From assembly GCA_948146395.1 (NCBI GenBank), contig OX411559.1:35234215-35298214 (forward strand): a stretch of DNA of 64,000 bases. Direction: 5' to 3'. Origin of the DNA: Fragum whitleyi. Taxonomy: Eukaryota; Mollusca; Bivalvia; Cardiida; Cardiidae. The position numbers and the translations under genes were made by a program. A model generated the notes under the pieces. The model did not search any database. It was not told the DNA's origin and saw nothing but the letters and a program-made list of their open reading frames with translations. This document shows, piece by piece, positions 37,564-48,769 of this stretch (within the stretch, counting starts at the first letter, position 1; every line of letters begins with the position of its first letter).

Positions 37564-38594
37564 AGTTTTCTCATATAACCCACTTTTGGTAAATTCCTTT
37601 GTCACAACTGTTGTAGATATTTTCATTCGGAGTTTATTTCTTGTGTTATTATTTCAATGCATACATGAATAAATGAATCGTATACTTTTGTACATGTCTT
37701 AATTTTCTTGGTCACTTGAACACGAAATGATTGATTAGACCTTTTGTGATTGTTCAATGTCTTTCGTCTGTTTGTAGGCATATGGATATTTTGTCCCATA
37801 TATTTTCGAAATTGTGAAGAAAGTTAAAACTTTATGGTATCTAAGTAAAGCTAAAAAAAGTTACCCCTAATAATAAGTTCACAGACAGTAAAGGACAACC
37901 GACCAAGCCTTAGAAAATCCCGTTTGCATCATATGCTATAGGTACAGTTATCCTTCGCCATGTGTAGTGGAGCCAATTAAAAGAAATTCTCACATAGCTC
38001 CAAGGATCATGTGACAGCTCGAGGGCGAATGTCAGAATAAGGCTTATCTTGAGCATAGGCCCAAACGTTTATAGATGGATTTAGAAATATTCTGGTAGAA
38101 TCGTTTCTTTCATTAGTGGATGTTCCATTTGAATATGTTTTTATGCCTCCCGCTTAATTAAGATTGGGTGCATATTTTCACCGATGTCCGTCTGTTTGTT
38201 CGTGTGCGAAAACTTAACCCGCAACTAACCATTTTCTTTAACTTCAACACTATAAAAAGCACAATGCATGTATTTGCTTGAAGGTTCTACTCAACAAAAC
38301 ATATCATTATATGACAAGGTCATCGGCTCAAGAATTTATTTATCAAGGTCAAACTTCCTAAATAAATCTCAGGCACGAGAAGATATTACTTTTGTTTTTA
38401 ATCGAAATACGGTAGGTTAGGTGTCACAGCTCACGTTCTAGTGAAAGACTGTCTGAAACATAGCTTACCTAGATTTCAAACTAATTTAGCCAACATAACC
38501 TCTAAATGAGAAGAAGAACCATCTGAGAAAAATAAAGGATTAACCGTATCCGTAGAAGATGTTTAGCTAAACTAATGTTTTGTTTACATTTCAG

Positions 38595-38785
38595 ATCCGA
38601 AAAACCCTTCTAGGTTTGATTGTTCAGTATGTGGAAAGCGATTCGCCAGTAATACAGACCTGGTGAGACATACACGTATACATACGGGTGAGAAGCCATA
38701 TGCTTGTGAAATATGTGGTCGGAGGTTTAAACAGAAAGGAGCGGTTAAAATGCACATGATTACACATATGAAAATGGATATGTAA
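38595..38785 (+). CDS. Terminal exon G: C2H2 zinc-finger pair
   Basis: The acceptor TTTACATTTCAG ends at 38594, phase 1, with TAA at 38783-38785. Finger 1 begins CSVCGKRF with helix region ASNTDLVRH; finger 2 begins CEICGRRF with helix region KQKGAVKMH; the linker is TGEKP; the end is HMKMDM. It differs from exon H mainly in finger 2 positions K/S and M/G. A relic follows at 38807, a hairpin at 39088, and AATAAA at 39276-39281. The whole exon sits in the loop of the inverted pair 37079-37563 and 40553-40960. Confidence 0.87.
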
Positions 38786-38806
38786 CTTTCCAGTGGTGGT
38801 TGTGGC

Positions 38807-38864
38807 GGAGATGTATATAGAAAGGAGCGTTATAAATGCATATGATCACGCATAAATTACATTG
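38807..38864 (+). pseudogene. Second-finger relic after exon G
   Basis: TGTGGCGGAGATGTATATAG, AAAGGAGCGTTATAAATGCA, TATGATCACGCATAAA: clearly the end of a finger 2 (C-R-R/K-x..K-G-A..M-I-T-H) with frameshifts, 22 bp after exon G's stop. Confidence 0.65.
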
Positions 38865-39087
38865 TATAATAGGTCAAGTCATGCTTTCGAAATAACAAAA
38901 CGGGTGATAAGGAATTAAAACATTACCCTAAAATGCATATGAAGTTTGTTAAAGACGAAAACACTTGCTAGTGTTTTAAAAATTCCTCAATATTCGACGT
39001 GTTAAAGCATTTGTTTACAGAACTTTCAAACGTGTATCGTAACCGAAAGTCGTACATTTGCGACCCATGACGCAAGAACGACGATCC

Positions 39088-39252
39088 TTAAGGTAGGGGC
39101 CCGTAATAGATCCGCAATGGTTTGGAAGTAATGAACTTTAACAATGTCAACCGAGGTTTTCTAATGATTTTTATTAGGAAACCTCGTTCAACATTGTGAA
39201 AGATCATTAGTTCCGAAATGTTGCGGAACTATTACGGTTCCGTTACCTTAAA
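39088..39252. repeat. Long hairpin of about 165 bp
   Basis: Two arms of about 75-80 bp in inverted orientation, from TTAAGGTAGGGGCCCGTAAT on the left to ACGGTTCCGTTACCTTAA on the right, with a loop near 39166-39172. It lies between the stop of exon G and its AATAAA, so it would be in the 3' UTR of that isoform. MITE or inverted duplication; hairpin-RNA potential not tested. Confidence 0.65.
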
Positions 39253-39381
39253 CTCCTTTAACAGAGCTACAGATAAATAAAATTAAATTAAAATTAAATG
39301 ATTTAAGTAGTACTTGCACAAACCCTTTATTGTGAGTTCTTTTTGGAAAAGTCTTGTCAAAGCATTGACATTGGTAGAAAA

Positions 39382-40166
39382 AACAAGAGGGTCAGTGTGG
39401 CCCTAAATCGCTCACCTGAATAAACTCTCTGCAATTTTTAGAAGTAGGTTGAGAAAAGGATGATGAATGTCACTTAGTCAAACAATTCTGTTGCTTCTAT
39501 ACAACTAGAGAATCCTTTTTGCCAATTCAGGTTGTCTTTAAAGGTTTTTCTATGATTTGATTCCGTGACCTCGTTTTTCAACCAGCTGATCCAATTTCCA
39601 ACTTGTCCGAGATTTCATCAAGACAATCATTCAGACCAAATTTCAAGTTGATAGAGCAAAGAATGTGGCCTCTCAGTTATGACCCCGTGACCTAGTTTTT
39701 GACCAAGTTGACCCAATGTCGTACTTGTCAAAGATTTCATCAAAACAATTATTCTGACCAAATTTCAGATTGAGCAGACAAGGATTGTGGCCTATAGAGT
39801 GCATACAAGGTTTTTCTAAGAATTGACCATATGACCTAGTTTTTGAACTCAATTGACCCAATTTCGAACTAGTCCCGACTGTCCGAGATTTCATCAAGAC
39901 ATTCATTCTGACCAAATTTTAGATTTAGCAGTAAAAAAGTGGCTCTAGAGTGCATACAAGTATTTTTTAGAATTGACCCGTTACCTAGTTTTTGACCCCA
40001 GTTGACTCAATTTCGTTCGAGATTTCACCAAGACAATCATTCTGACCAAATTTCAGGTTGATCGGGCAAGCTATATGGCCTCTTGAGTGCATACAAGGAA
40101 AATATGGACGACAGACATCCGTCTAACCACAATAGCTCTCCTTGAGCACTTGTCCAGATGAGCTAC
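39382..40166 (-). repeat. Tandem-core repeat, AGCTCACC family, inverted
   Basis: The left end AACAAGAGGGTCAGTGTGGC then CGCTCACCTG is the complement of the family tail, and the right end CTCCTTGAGCACTTGTCCAG then ATGAGCT is the head. Units of about 125 bp carry CCAAATTTCAGATTGA and TGACCTAGTTTTTGA. Confidence 0.7.
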
Positions 40167-40552
40167 AAACAAACTACATGTTTATATAAGGTTTACCACT
40201 TAAAGCACAGAATATTATTCAAAAAGTAAAATTTAAGGAAAGGAAGAATGTTCAAAATTGTATAAACATTATGGAGCGAACGTACTTTTTAATGCCCCAG
40301 CATCGAGAGCATATTGTTTTTGTCTTGTTTGTTTATTTGTATGTCTGTTTTATTATTATTTGTCCGTTTGTCGCTGATAACTTTCACATTGGTCATAACT
40401 TTTGATTGTTAATTTTCAGAGACTCCATGACAAAAACTTTCTGTTGGTTTCAATTTCAGGGACACAGTCAAAGCCAACGTCATATTGATGGCCAAAGACT
40501 ACTTTATAATAAATTTAAACATTTGCTTTTCAAGTGGTAGATACATCCCGTT

Positions 40553-40960
40553 TTTCTTTAATGCTTTTCGGTGGTTTATCGAGAATTAACGGTAGATTAT
40601 CACTTGATAATCTCACCGCAAAAGCAGTGAAATTATAAAAAACTTATACCCTGCTATTGTGCATTTCATCTTATCTGACGTCATCTATACGGGGCGAAAT
40701 AAGTGACGTCACAATGAACGTTGCATAGCAATCACGCGCAAAATGACGCGCTTTACGAAAATATGTCCCAGAAATTTCCCATTTTGTCTCATTTTTGCAG
40801 TAAAGAAATAGAATAATCGTTTGTTTTTCGTGTGAGATCGATTAATATTTCATTTCGTGAACAACAAACGCTATATTTTCACTCGTGAAAATATAGCTTT
40901 TGTTGTTCACTCAATGAAATATAAATCGATCTTGCACTGAAACAAACGATTATCCTCTAT
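40553..40960 (-). repeat. Right arm of the inverted repeat pair around exon G
   Basis: Reverse-complement relative of 37079-37563, starting TCTTTAATGCTTTTCGGTGG. It contains TGACGTCAC and GTTGCATAGCAATCACG (RFX/X-box-like). The two arms are about 3.0 kb apart. Confidence 0.75.
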
Positions 40961-41398
40961 TTCATGTCTGTTGCTTATGACACGACCTTGTCGAGGGCAA
41001 AGTCAAAACCATCAGTCTCAGTCATGGTCATATCATAAAGGCAACTTTATTTCAGTACAAACACTTTTACTTTGGCAATAACGTTTCAATGGTAATTGGT
41101 AGAAACTTCATATTCCTGATATCTATTTCTCGTGACGAAAAACCTCCAGTTGATACCAACTAAAAGATAATAAAGTCAAAATCAATGTCATGTTTCAAGG
41201 TCATATAAGTGTCAAATTCAACATTTTAAATTTGCTAGACATTTTGAATGGTATGTGGTAGTGTCTTTATATTTCACATGTAATGCTTATGACAAGCTTT
41301 TTTCAAATGATACCAAAGACAATACTATCAGTCTCAGGCAATGTCGCGTAATGAAGATCACTTTATTTCAATTGGTAAACTTTTTGTCATAAGTTTTT

Positions 41399-42836
41399 AT
41401 ACGCCGCCGGAGGCGGACGTATATTGGCGTCATCTTCTCCGTCTGTCCGTCCGTCCATCCGTCCGTCCGTCCGTACGTCCGTCCACTTTTCTTGTCAACG
41501 CAACTCCTCCTAAACTTCTGGCTGGATCTTCTTGAAACTTGGTCAATGTTATCACCTCAATTGGTAGATGTGCATGAAGGAAGGATTTTACGGTTCGTTG
41601 ATTTTTGCCTGAGTTATGCCCCTTGATAACTTTCTCTCTGGGTCCACTTTTCTTGTTTACGCAACTCCTCCTAAGTTTCTGGCTGGATCTTCTTGAAACT
41701 TGGTCAATGTTATCACCTCAATTGGTAGATGTGCATGAAGGAAGGATTTTACGGTTCGTTGATTTTTGCCTGAGTTATGCCCCTTGATAACTTAGTCTCT
41801 GGGTCCACTTTTCTTGTCAACGCAACTCCTCCTAAGTTTCTGGCTGGATCTTCTTGAAACCTGGTCAATGTTATCACCTCAATTGGTAGATGTGCATGAA
41901 GGAAGGATTTTATGGTTCGTTGATTTTTGCCTGAGTTATGCCCCTTGATAACTTAGTCTCTGGGTCCACTTTTCTTGTCAACGCAACTCCTGCTAAGTTT
42001 CTGGCTGGATCTTCTTGAAACTTGGTCAATGTAATCACCTCAATTGGTAGATGTGCATGAAGGAAGGATTTTACGGTTCGTTGATTTTTGCCTGAGTTAT
42101 GCCCCTTGATAACTTAGTCTCTGGGTCCACTTTTCTTGTCAACGCAACTCCTCCTAAGTTTCTGGCTGGATCTTCTTGAAACTTGGTCAATGTTATCGTC
42201 TCAATTAAAAGTTGTGAATGAAGGAAAGATTTTATGGTTCGTTGATTTTTGCCTGAGTTATGCCCCTTAAAAACTTAATCTCTCGGGCGTATTGCCTCAG
42301 TTATGCCCCCTTAAAATTTAGTCTCTGGGGCTTATTGAAATTGCAGCCTTGTAAATGCAACTCTTCCTAAGTTTCTGGCTGGATCTAAACTTGGTGGATG
42401 TTATAACCGAAATTGGTAGATGAGCATGAAGTAAGGATTTTATGGTTCATTAATTTTACCCTAAATTATGCTCCCTTAAAACTTAGTAGCTAGGGCTTAT
42501 TGAAATTGCAGCCTTTTGAACAAAACTCCTCCTTACTTTTTTGTATTTATTTAAACGAAACTTGGTCAATGTCATCGCCATAATTTGTAGATGTACATGG
42601 ATCAAGGATTTTATGGCTCATTTATTTCCCTGAATTATGCCCCCTTAAAACTTAGTGCCTGGGGCTTATTGAAATTGCAGCCTTGTGAAGGCAACTCCTC
42701 CAAACTTTTTGTCTTGATTTAAATGAAACTTGGTCATTTTCAATTTGGTTTTGTCAAAATAAGTAGTGTCTACAATTATTTTCGTGAAACAGCAGCAAAA
42801 TGGCGGCGTATTTTGTGACGATGGCACTCTTGTTAA
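41399..42836 (+). repeat. Tandem-core repeat with ATACGCCGCCGGAGGCG head
   Basis: Palindromic head, TCCGTCCG microsatellite at 41440-41480, then about eight units of roughly 160 bp (five nearly identical from 41479, later ones decayed) with CAACTCCTCCTAAGTTTCTG and GAAACTTGGTCAATGTTATC. The tail ATGGCGGCGTATTTTGTGAC then GGCACTCTTGTT closes the element and mirrors the head (GCCGCC/GGCGGC). Confidence 0.75.
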
Positions 42837-43074
42837 TGGTAAGAATTAGAGACTTCATATTTCACATATATTGCTCGTGCCAAGACCTTTATGTTGGTAC
42901 CAACTTCATGTCATCAAGTTAATGTCAAGTTAATGTCATTTTTTATGTAAAATTAAATATTGTCCATATATTTGAATTGAAAAAAATGCAGCTGTCGGGG
43001 GGGGGGGGGATGTTAACAAACAGATCTTGTTGTTTTTCCCTTTTGGATTGTTTCTATCGTAAAGTTTATACTTT

Positions 43075-44095
43075 TTAGCTCCACTGGCTGAAAGCCACTG
43101 GGGCTATTGTCATGGCGCTGTGTCCGTCGTGCGTGCGTTCGTCCCGTCCGTCTATGCGTCCGGTCGTAAACTTTTTTCTTTAAAAATCTTCTCCTCGGAA
43201 ACTACTGGATGGATTCAAACCAAACTTCACAGGAATGATCCTAGGGTGACCCTCTTTCAAAGTTGTTCAAGAAATTTTGATCCAATGAAAAACATGGATT
43301 TAATGGGCGTGGCTAATTTCCAAATATGGTAAAAAGTGAGTTTTCTCAAATTCTAATTGATGGATACCAATGAAATTTTACATGAATGATCCCTGTGTGA
43401 TCCTTTATCAGTCTACAAAAATTATTGCGATCGGGTGAAAAATTTACATTTTATATATTATGTAATGTAAAGGAAACTTTCAAAATCATTTTCTCAGAAT
43501 GTAACTGATGGATATCAACCAAATTTCAACGGAATGGTCCTTGACTGACCCTTTATCAGTTAAGAAAAAAATATTCTGATCGGATGACAAATATGTATTG
43601 TATGGGCGGAGGTCATTTCCCTATATGTTACATAGTGTAAACTATGAAAATCATTTTCTCAAAATCTAATCGATGGATATCAACCAAATTTCACTGGAAT
43701 GATCCTTGAGTGACCCTTTATCAGTCTACCAAAAATTATTGTGATCGGATGAAAAATATGTATTTTATTGGCGGAGGTCATTTCTCTATATGTTATATAG
43801 TGGATACTTTGAAAATCATTTTCTTAGAATGTAATAGATGGATATCAATCACTTTTTTGTATCATCTTTGGGTGACCAATTATCATGCAGCCAAAAATTA
43901 TTGTGATTGGATGAAAAATATGTCTTTTATTGACAGAGGTCATTTCTCTATATATAATATTGTTGTAACTTTGCAAATCATTTTCAACATCAGTAGAACC
44001 CGAAAAATCAAAAAATTTAGTCAAAACTTTAATTGCTTTACAAGAATTTCAAGCCTGTGGAGCGACTCAAGTCATTCATGGCTTTCTAGTTGTCT
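43075..44095 (+). repeat. Tandem-core repeat, AGCTCCACTGGC family, copy 4
   Basis: Head TTTAGCTCCACTGGCTGAAA, GTCCGTCGTGCGTGCGTTCG, core units like copy 2, and tail CAAGCCTGTGGAGCGACTCA. Confidence 0.7.
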
Positions 44096-44097
44096 TT

Positions 44098-44290
44098 TGG
44101 CACAAATGTTGTACAAAGTGTTTTGTAGACTTTACTGCCTTTGTCTTTTTATTTCCCTTTATTTCTAATAAAAATAGTCAGATTATTTTGTGTGCCACTT
44201 GAGTTTCTGGGTCACACGTTACTTAGCTCTTTGTGTGCTCTTGTGATCGTTCAATATCCCTCAACTGTCTGTAGGCCGATAATCATAAAC
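44098..44290 (+). repeat. Duplicated exon-flank block
   Basis: AAATGTTGTACAAAGTG, TTTCTGGGTCACACG and TTGTGATCGTTCAATATCCC then GTCTGTAGGC recur, in the same order, near 47325-47460 (with a CAATTGTGATCGTTCAATGG near 47795) and partly at 37677-37790. It is interpreted as 3' flank duplicated together with exons F, G and H. Confidence 0.5.
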
Positions 44291-44792
44291 AAACTATCTT
44301 CTCTGATTAAAATAACAGGAAAATTTAAAATGAACTCCATTCATTTCGATTGGCACATAGTTAGAGCTTGGACGAATACACAGGTATCGGGCATTCGGAA
44401 CATCACTCGGCCATTTCCGTAAACTACAACATACCTCGGATGTATGTAAGGCGGATGGGTATGTAACGAAATCGTGCATTTTGTTAGCCGGAAACAGTGT
44501 GTAAGAAAACTAGCACTGTAGATTTATATATTTTACAGAAATTAACGACTGAAAAGTCTTAATTTCTGAGAATGACGAATCATTCTCAAAAATTAAGATT
44601 TTTTCAGCCGTTATTTAAGAATCTAAAGATATTTATATAAGGATACGATGGTTTCACGTCAGTGACTTAAACGAGTAGCGTTGGCGACGTCGAATGTTTT
44701 CACTCAAAGTTTCGAGGGCTAACGCCATTTTGACTGACGTCATCGAGTTTTTCCAAGGTTTTCCCGTAATTTTTAAAAATAGTCCGTCTATC

Positions 44793-45012
44793 TACATCCG
44801 AGGTTGATCGTGAGATTGGCCGAGTGGTGTTCGGAATACATCCGAGGTTAATTATGAGATTGGCCGAGTGGTGTTCCGAATACATCCGAGGTTGACCGTG
44901 AGATTGGCCGAGTGGTGTTCCGAATACATCTGAGGTTGATCGTGAGATTGGCCGAGTGGTGTTCCGAATACATCCGAGGTTGATCGTGAGATTGGCCGAG
45001 TGGTGTTCCGAA
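44793..45012. repeat. Five tandem units of exactly 44 bp
   Basis: Units start at 44793, 44837, 44881, 44925 and 44969 with TACATCCGAGGTTGATCGTG (minor variants) and end GGTGTTCCGAA. The corresponding place in the right arm holds one unit. Confidence 0.9.
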
Positions 45013-45062
45013 TGGTTACTACCCGGGTCCTGAATCATTACCTGACTATAGTATAAGCACTA

Positions 45063-45428
45063 TGTACAGTCGATATTGCTCAAGCGACCACGTCTATTAA
45101 GCGACCAATTTTATTAAGCGACCACCGTAAAAAGTCCCCTCATCGTAAGCAAATTCTCTGACAAAGAGGACATTCTTAACGAAAACATTTGGTTATTGTT
45201 GAATCTTATGTTGCTGGAACCCATTACAATCGTCTCAATAAGACGATTCTAATGGATTCGAACATCATAAGATTCAGTACGACTTGACCGACAATCTTTG
45301 AATGCTTTCAAAATAAGCAATTACATTTATCATGGTTTCATGGTATTTCGTGTTAAGCGACCATTCCCATAAACGACCGCTTTTTGGTGGTCCCTTAAGT
45401 GGTCGCCTAACACAATTTTTACTGTACA
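45063..45428. mobile_element. MITE nested in the foldback element
   Basis: The ends are inverted (TGTACAGTCGATATTGCTCA versus the complement of ...ACAATTTTTACTGTACA), with subterminal AAGCGACCAC motifs on both sides. A 72-bp hairpin at 45202-45273 sits inside and shares its core with 8406-8451. Confidence 0.6.
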
Positions 45429-46950
45429 TTTTGGGATCAAATTCAGAAATAAATGATGACTGAATCCTTTCCTGAAGTTGATTTCCAGATGGTCCTATGG
45501 ACTAACATCCGATAGTTTTGAGAGTCCTGGCTACTTATTTGCGAATCATAGACTCACCGACTCACAACATCTGCGTCCTTGGCTTGCAAACATATTAGAA
45601 CATATTACTTACCTTTGTTATGCTCTTTCATTATAATTCTTGCCTGAAGGAAAGGGTCCCTGATTATCAGGAGCGTACGTACAGTAACTATTCGGAACAC
45701 CACTCGGCCAATCTCACGATCAACCTCGGATGTACATAGACGGACTATTTTTAAAAAATATGGGAAACCCTTGGAAAAACTAGATGACGTCAGTTAAAAT
45801 GGCGTTAGTCCTCGAAACTTTGAGTGAAAACATTCGACGTCGTCAACGCTACTCATTTAAGTCACCGACGTGAAACGGACGTGAAACCATCGTATCCTAA
45901 TATAAATATCTTTAGATTCTTAAATAACGGCTTAAAAATCTTAATTTTTGAGAATGATTCGTCATTCTCAAAAATTAAGATTTTTCAGCCGTTATTTACA
46001 GTATAAGATATAAATCTACAGTGCTAGTTTTCTAACACTGTTTCCGCCTAACAAAATGCACGATTTTGTTACATACCCATCCACCTTACATACATCCGAG
46101 GTATTTTGTAGTTTACGGAAATGGCCGAGTGATGTTCCGAATGGTACAGTAACATGTGTGAATTCCTGCGGACACCACTGACAAATATTCAGTGTCAAAC
46201 TCTTTATTTTTATATAATCTTAAAACAAGTCCAATTGACAGCTACCAACTTGTATGATTGGTTGATTACTTAATATCCTTCTTTCGAAGTAAAGTATATA
46301 GTTTTATGTGTTTTGTTAGCAGTACTTTCTATTTTCTTACTTGTGGTTGAAGTTCATTTGACGTTACCTAAGCTTACGGCGTTTACAAAGATCTTGCTAG
46401 ACTGGCACTCAGTCCCAGAGTAAAGATTTAAAAGTAAACAAGGTACATAACCACTTTAAACCACAAACCAACCACACACATATATTGAGTTAATTTTCTT
46501 TTATCTGAAACTTTTAAATCAGGCTTAGAGGCATGAAACATTATTTCTATCTTTCCTTTTTTCAAATATATAGATCTACCTCTATTTAAGAGACTGCCAC
46601 CAGTCTAAGATCTTGCCTAATACCCAAGGTATTTCGTTACTCTTTTGGCGTCCTATGAATTATTGGTCATTGTTTGGCGCTGCGTTGCTGTAATACATGT
46701 ACATTCAGGACACTTCAGCTTTTTATAGCTATCACTTTCGTTACAAGAAAGAATATTAGATATTGGATCTAGAAGAGATATATGTCAGGTAGAGAAAATG
46801 TTTATTATTTTTACGAAATATTGAATCTTATTACTCTTTAATTGAATAGTACCTTCAATAGAAATTCTTCATTTGTAGTGAAAACGAAATATTTAAATAA
46901 GATGTACATATATATTCTATTTATTCACTTTTTTTTCTTTAACATTTCAG

Positions 46951-47141
46951 ATCCGAAAGACTTTTCAAGGTTTAGTTGCACAGTTTGTGGAAGACGATTC
47001 GCCAGTAATACAGACCTGGTGAGACATACGCGTACCCATACGGGTGAGAAACCATTTGCTTGTGAAATTTGTGGTCGGAGATTTAGCCGGAAAGGAGCGG
47101 TCAAAGGTCACATGATTACACATATGAATATCGATATGTAA
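46951..47141 (+). CDS. Terminal exon H: C2H2 zinc-finger pair
   Basis: The acceptor TTAACATTTCAG ends at 46950, phase 1, with TAA at 47139-47141. Finger 1 begins CTVCGRRF with helix region ASNTDLVRH; finger 2 begins CEICGRRF with helix region SRKGAVKGH; the linker is TGEKP; the end is HMNIDM. AATAAA at 47286-47291 is only 145 bp downstream. A faint relic (ATGGAGATTCAATGAAGCAA then GGAAGAGTCATAC) follows at 47161, as after exons F and G. It is the last finger exon in the window and lies 1.6 kb from the Polinton. The open frame from 46842 reads through intron. Confidence 0.87.
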
Positions 47142-48763
47142 CTTCCCAGTGTGTAGTGATGGAGATTCAATGAAGCAAGGAAGAGTCATACAAAATCATA
47201 AAATGACGCTTATGGACATTGACATTGAACTTACTTATTTGTGACGAGAAATATATTTCCTAAAAAAAAAGAGATATTTATAGAAAATAAAACGGAATCA
47301 ATGCTAGATTATTCGTCTCGCTTGTCAAAAATGTTGTACATAGTGATGAATGCTTTTTTCAATACATCTGTAATTAAACGAGTGAAATTATTTTGTAGCT
47401 GTCTTGATTTTCTGGGTCACACGATCATGAATTTCTTGATGAGCGCAATTGTGCAGGGGTGTGTAAATACGGATTTCGTCCACTTCTTGGATAAGTAAAG
47501 TGTGATTTTCTACTTGCAATGAACTTGTCTGTAAAAGGTAGAACAGTGGATTCTGAAAAAATATGTTTTTGTAGAAGAAGTGCTGGAACCTAGCATTTTC
47601 TTCATTTAAAACAGTGTTTCATACTCTTTGATACAAACATTTCTTATTAATCTCTTCAATCTATGTAATGCCATTCCAATACTTGCCCTGGTATTTACTT
47701 GTCCACGGACAAGTAGCCTCGAAAATGTACTTGTCCGCGGGTAGAAAGCCTATGTTGGACAAGTCGGGCACGGGAACTCCACACCCCAATTGTGATCGTT
47801 CAATGGCTTCCGTTTATAAGGGCATTTCAATTACCAAGAAAAAGCAGTATGTCAAGGTATATTTTTTATCAAAGTAAATCAATTTATGAGCACAAGCACT
47901 TACGCACATAAGACTGCCATAGCTATAGCGGTATAGCCAAAACATTGTGGAAAATGGTCATTTTGTACAGAACAAGCAACTACATGGCTGTTGGATAACA
48001 ATTGCTCATATTAAAAATAGTACAGTCTAAAGTACTGCCCAGATACTACTACAACCGGTGGTATAAAACTCGGGCCAGCAAACGTAGTAAAGCAAGCAAT
48101 TCTTTTTTTATTATTTTATAAACAAATGTCATAAGGCCAATTTTAATTTCGTAAACGTGTAGATATATACAAGGTATGGTGTGTTATCACAACATAAATT
48201 GGCATTAATAGTTTATATACCTGTAAGGTTGTTAAGCAATATATCAATTTCTATTTCAGAAACTGATAAATATACAGTAATTTATCATAGATCATTGAAT
48301 TAAAAAAAATATGATTTGAAATAAATTGCAGAAAATATTTTACAATTTTATTTTGTGATGTTGCACAATACCTAACACCTATCTTATAACAGACCAAGCC
48401 GGTTTGACATGTATATTGACAAAATAAATTGAAATCGATTGTTTCAAAAGAGCCTTTTGAGTCTGAGTTTTGTATCTAAGGTTGTAAAAGAACAAAGTAG
48501 GAACATTTGTCTACATTCTGATCAAATTTAGGAAATTTTTATCTAACCGTAAATATCACTTTTCCATAATGGTTTGACTATTCTGTTATGAGAGGGGCCC
48601 CTAATGTTGTGCAATTACTTTTGCTCATCTCCAGCTTCGATTTGATGTTTTTCTTAAATGGGCAAACTTTCTTTTTTGTAAATAGAAGCAGCACTTAATT
48701 TGGTTTAAGAACTCTTTGTTACATGAACCTTAATATTCCGAGCTAATCTTTGAGGTTTTTTCC
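47142..48763. other. 3' flank of exon H up to the Polinton
   Basis: Duplicated flank block at 47325-47460, a palindromic TTGTCCACGGACAAG segment near 47699 related (inverted) to 14100-14155, and otherwise AT-rich sequence without genes. Confidence 0.5.
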
Positions 48764-48769
48764 TTTGTT
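48764..48769. repeat. Target-site duplication, left copy (TTTGTT)
   Basis: TTTGTT immediately precedes the left terminal repeat; the same six bases follow the right one at 61634-61639. Six bases is the Polinton target duplication length. Confidence 0.85.

Larger units (their letters stand above)
35887..38594. other. Interval between exons F and G
   Basis: After the relic and the AATAAA there is a repeat arm at 37079-37563, a duplicated flank block at 37677-37790, a short CCTCCCGCTTAATTAAG repeat head near 38148 and otherwise nothing recognisable. Confidence 0.45.
44392..46143. mobile_element. Foldback element with arms of about 450 bp
   Basis: The left arm starts CATTCGGAACATCACTCGGC; the right arm ends with its complement at 46143. 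Both arms carry the same succession: AAACTAGCACTGTAGATTTA, an internal palindrome of AATTTTTGAGAATGA type, AAAGTTTCGAGG, AATGGCGTTA or its complement, and ACATCCGAGGTTGATCGTGA. The left arm is extended by a 44-bp tandem array. The middle contains a nested MITE. No transposase; no clear target duplication. Confidence 0.75.

Noticed and set aside
41341..41535. Frame with repeated RPSV
   Set aside because: Translation of the TCCGTCCG tract in a repeat head.
43710..44422. ORFs of 152 and 93 codons
   Set aside because: The first lies in the AGCTCC-family tandem core and its tail; the second overlaps the duplicated flank block. No domain recognised.
44700..45038. Minus-strand ORF of 112 codons with an internal peptide repeat
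   Set aside because: It is the translation of the five 44-bp units of the foldback arm (three reading registers in turn), not a gene.
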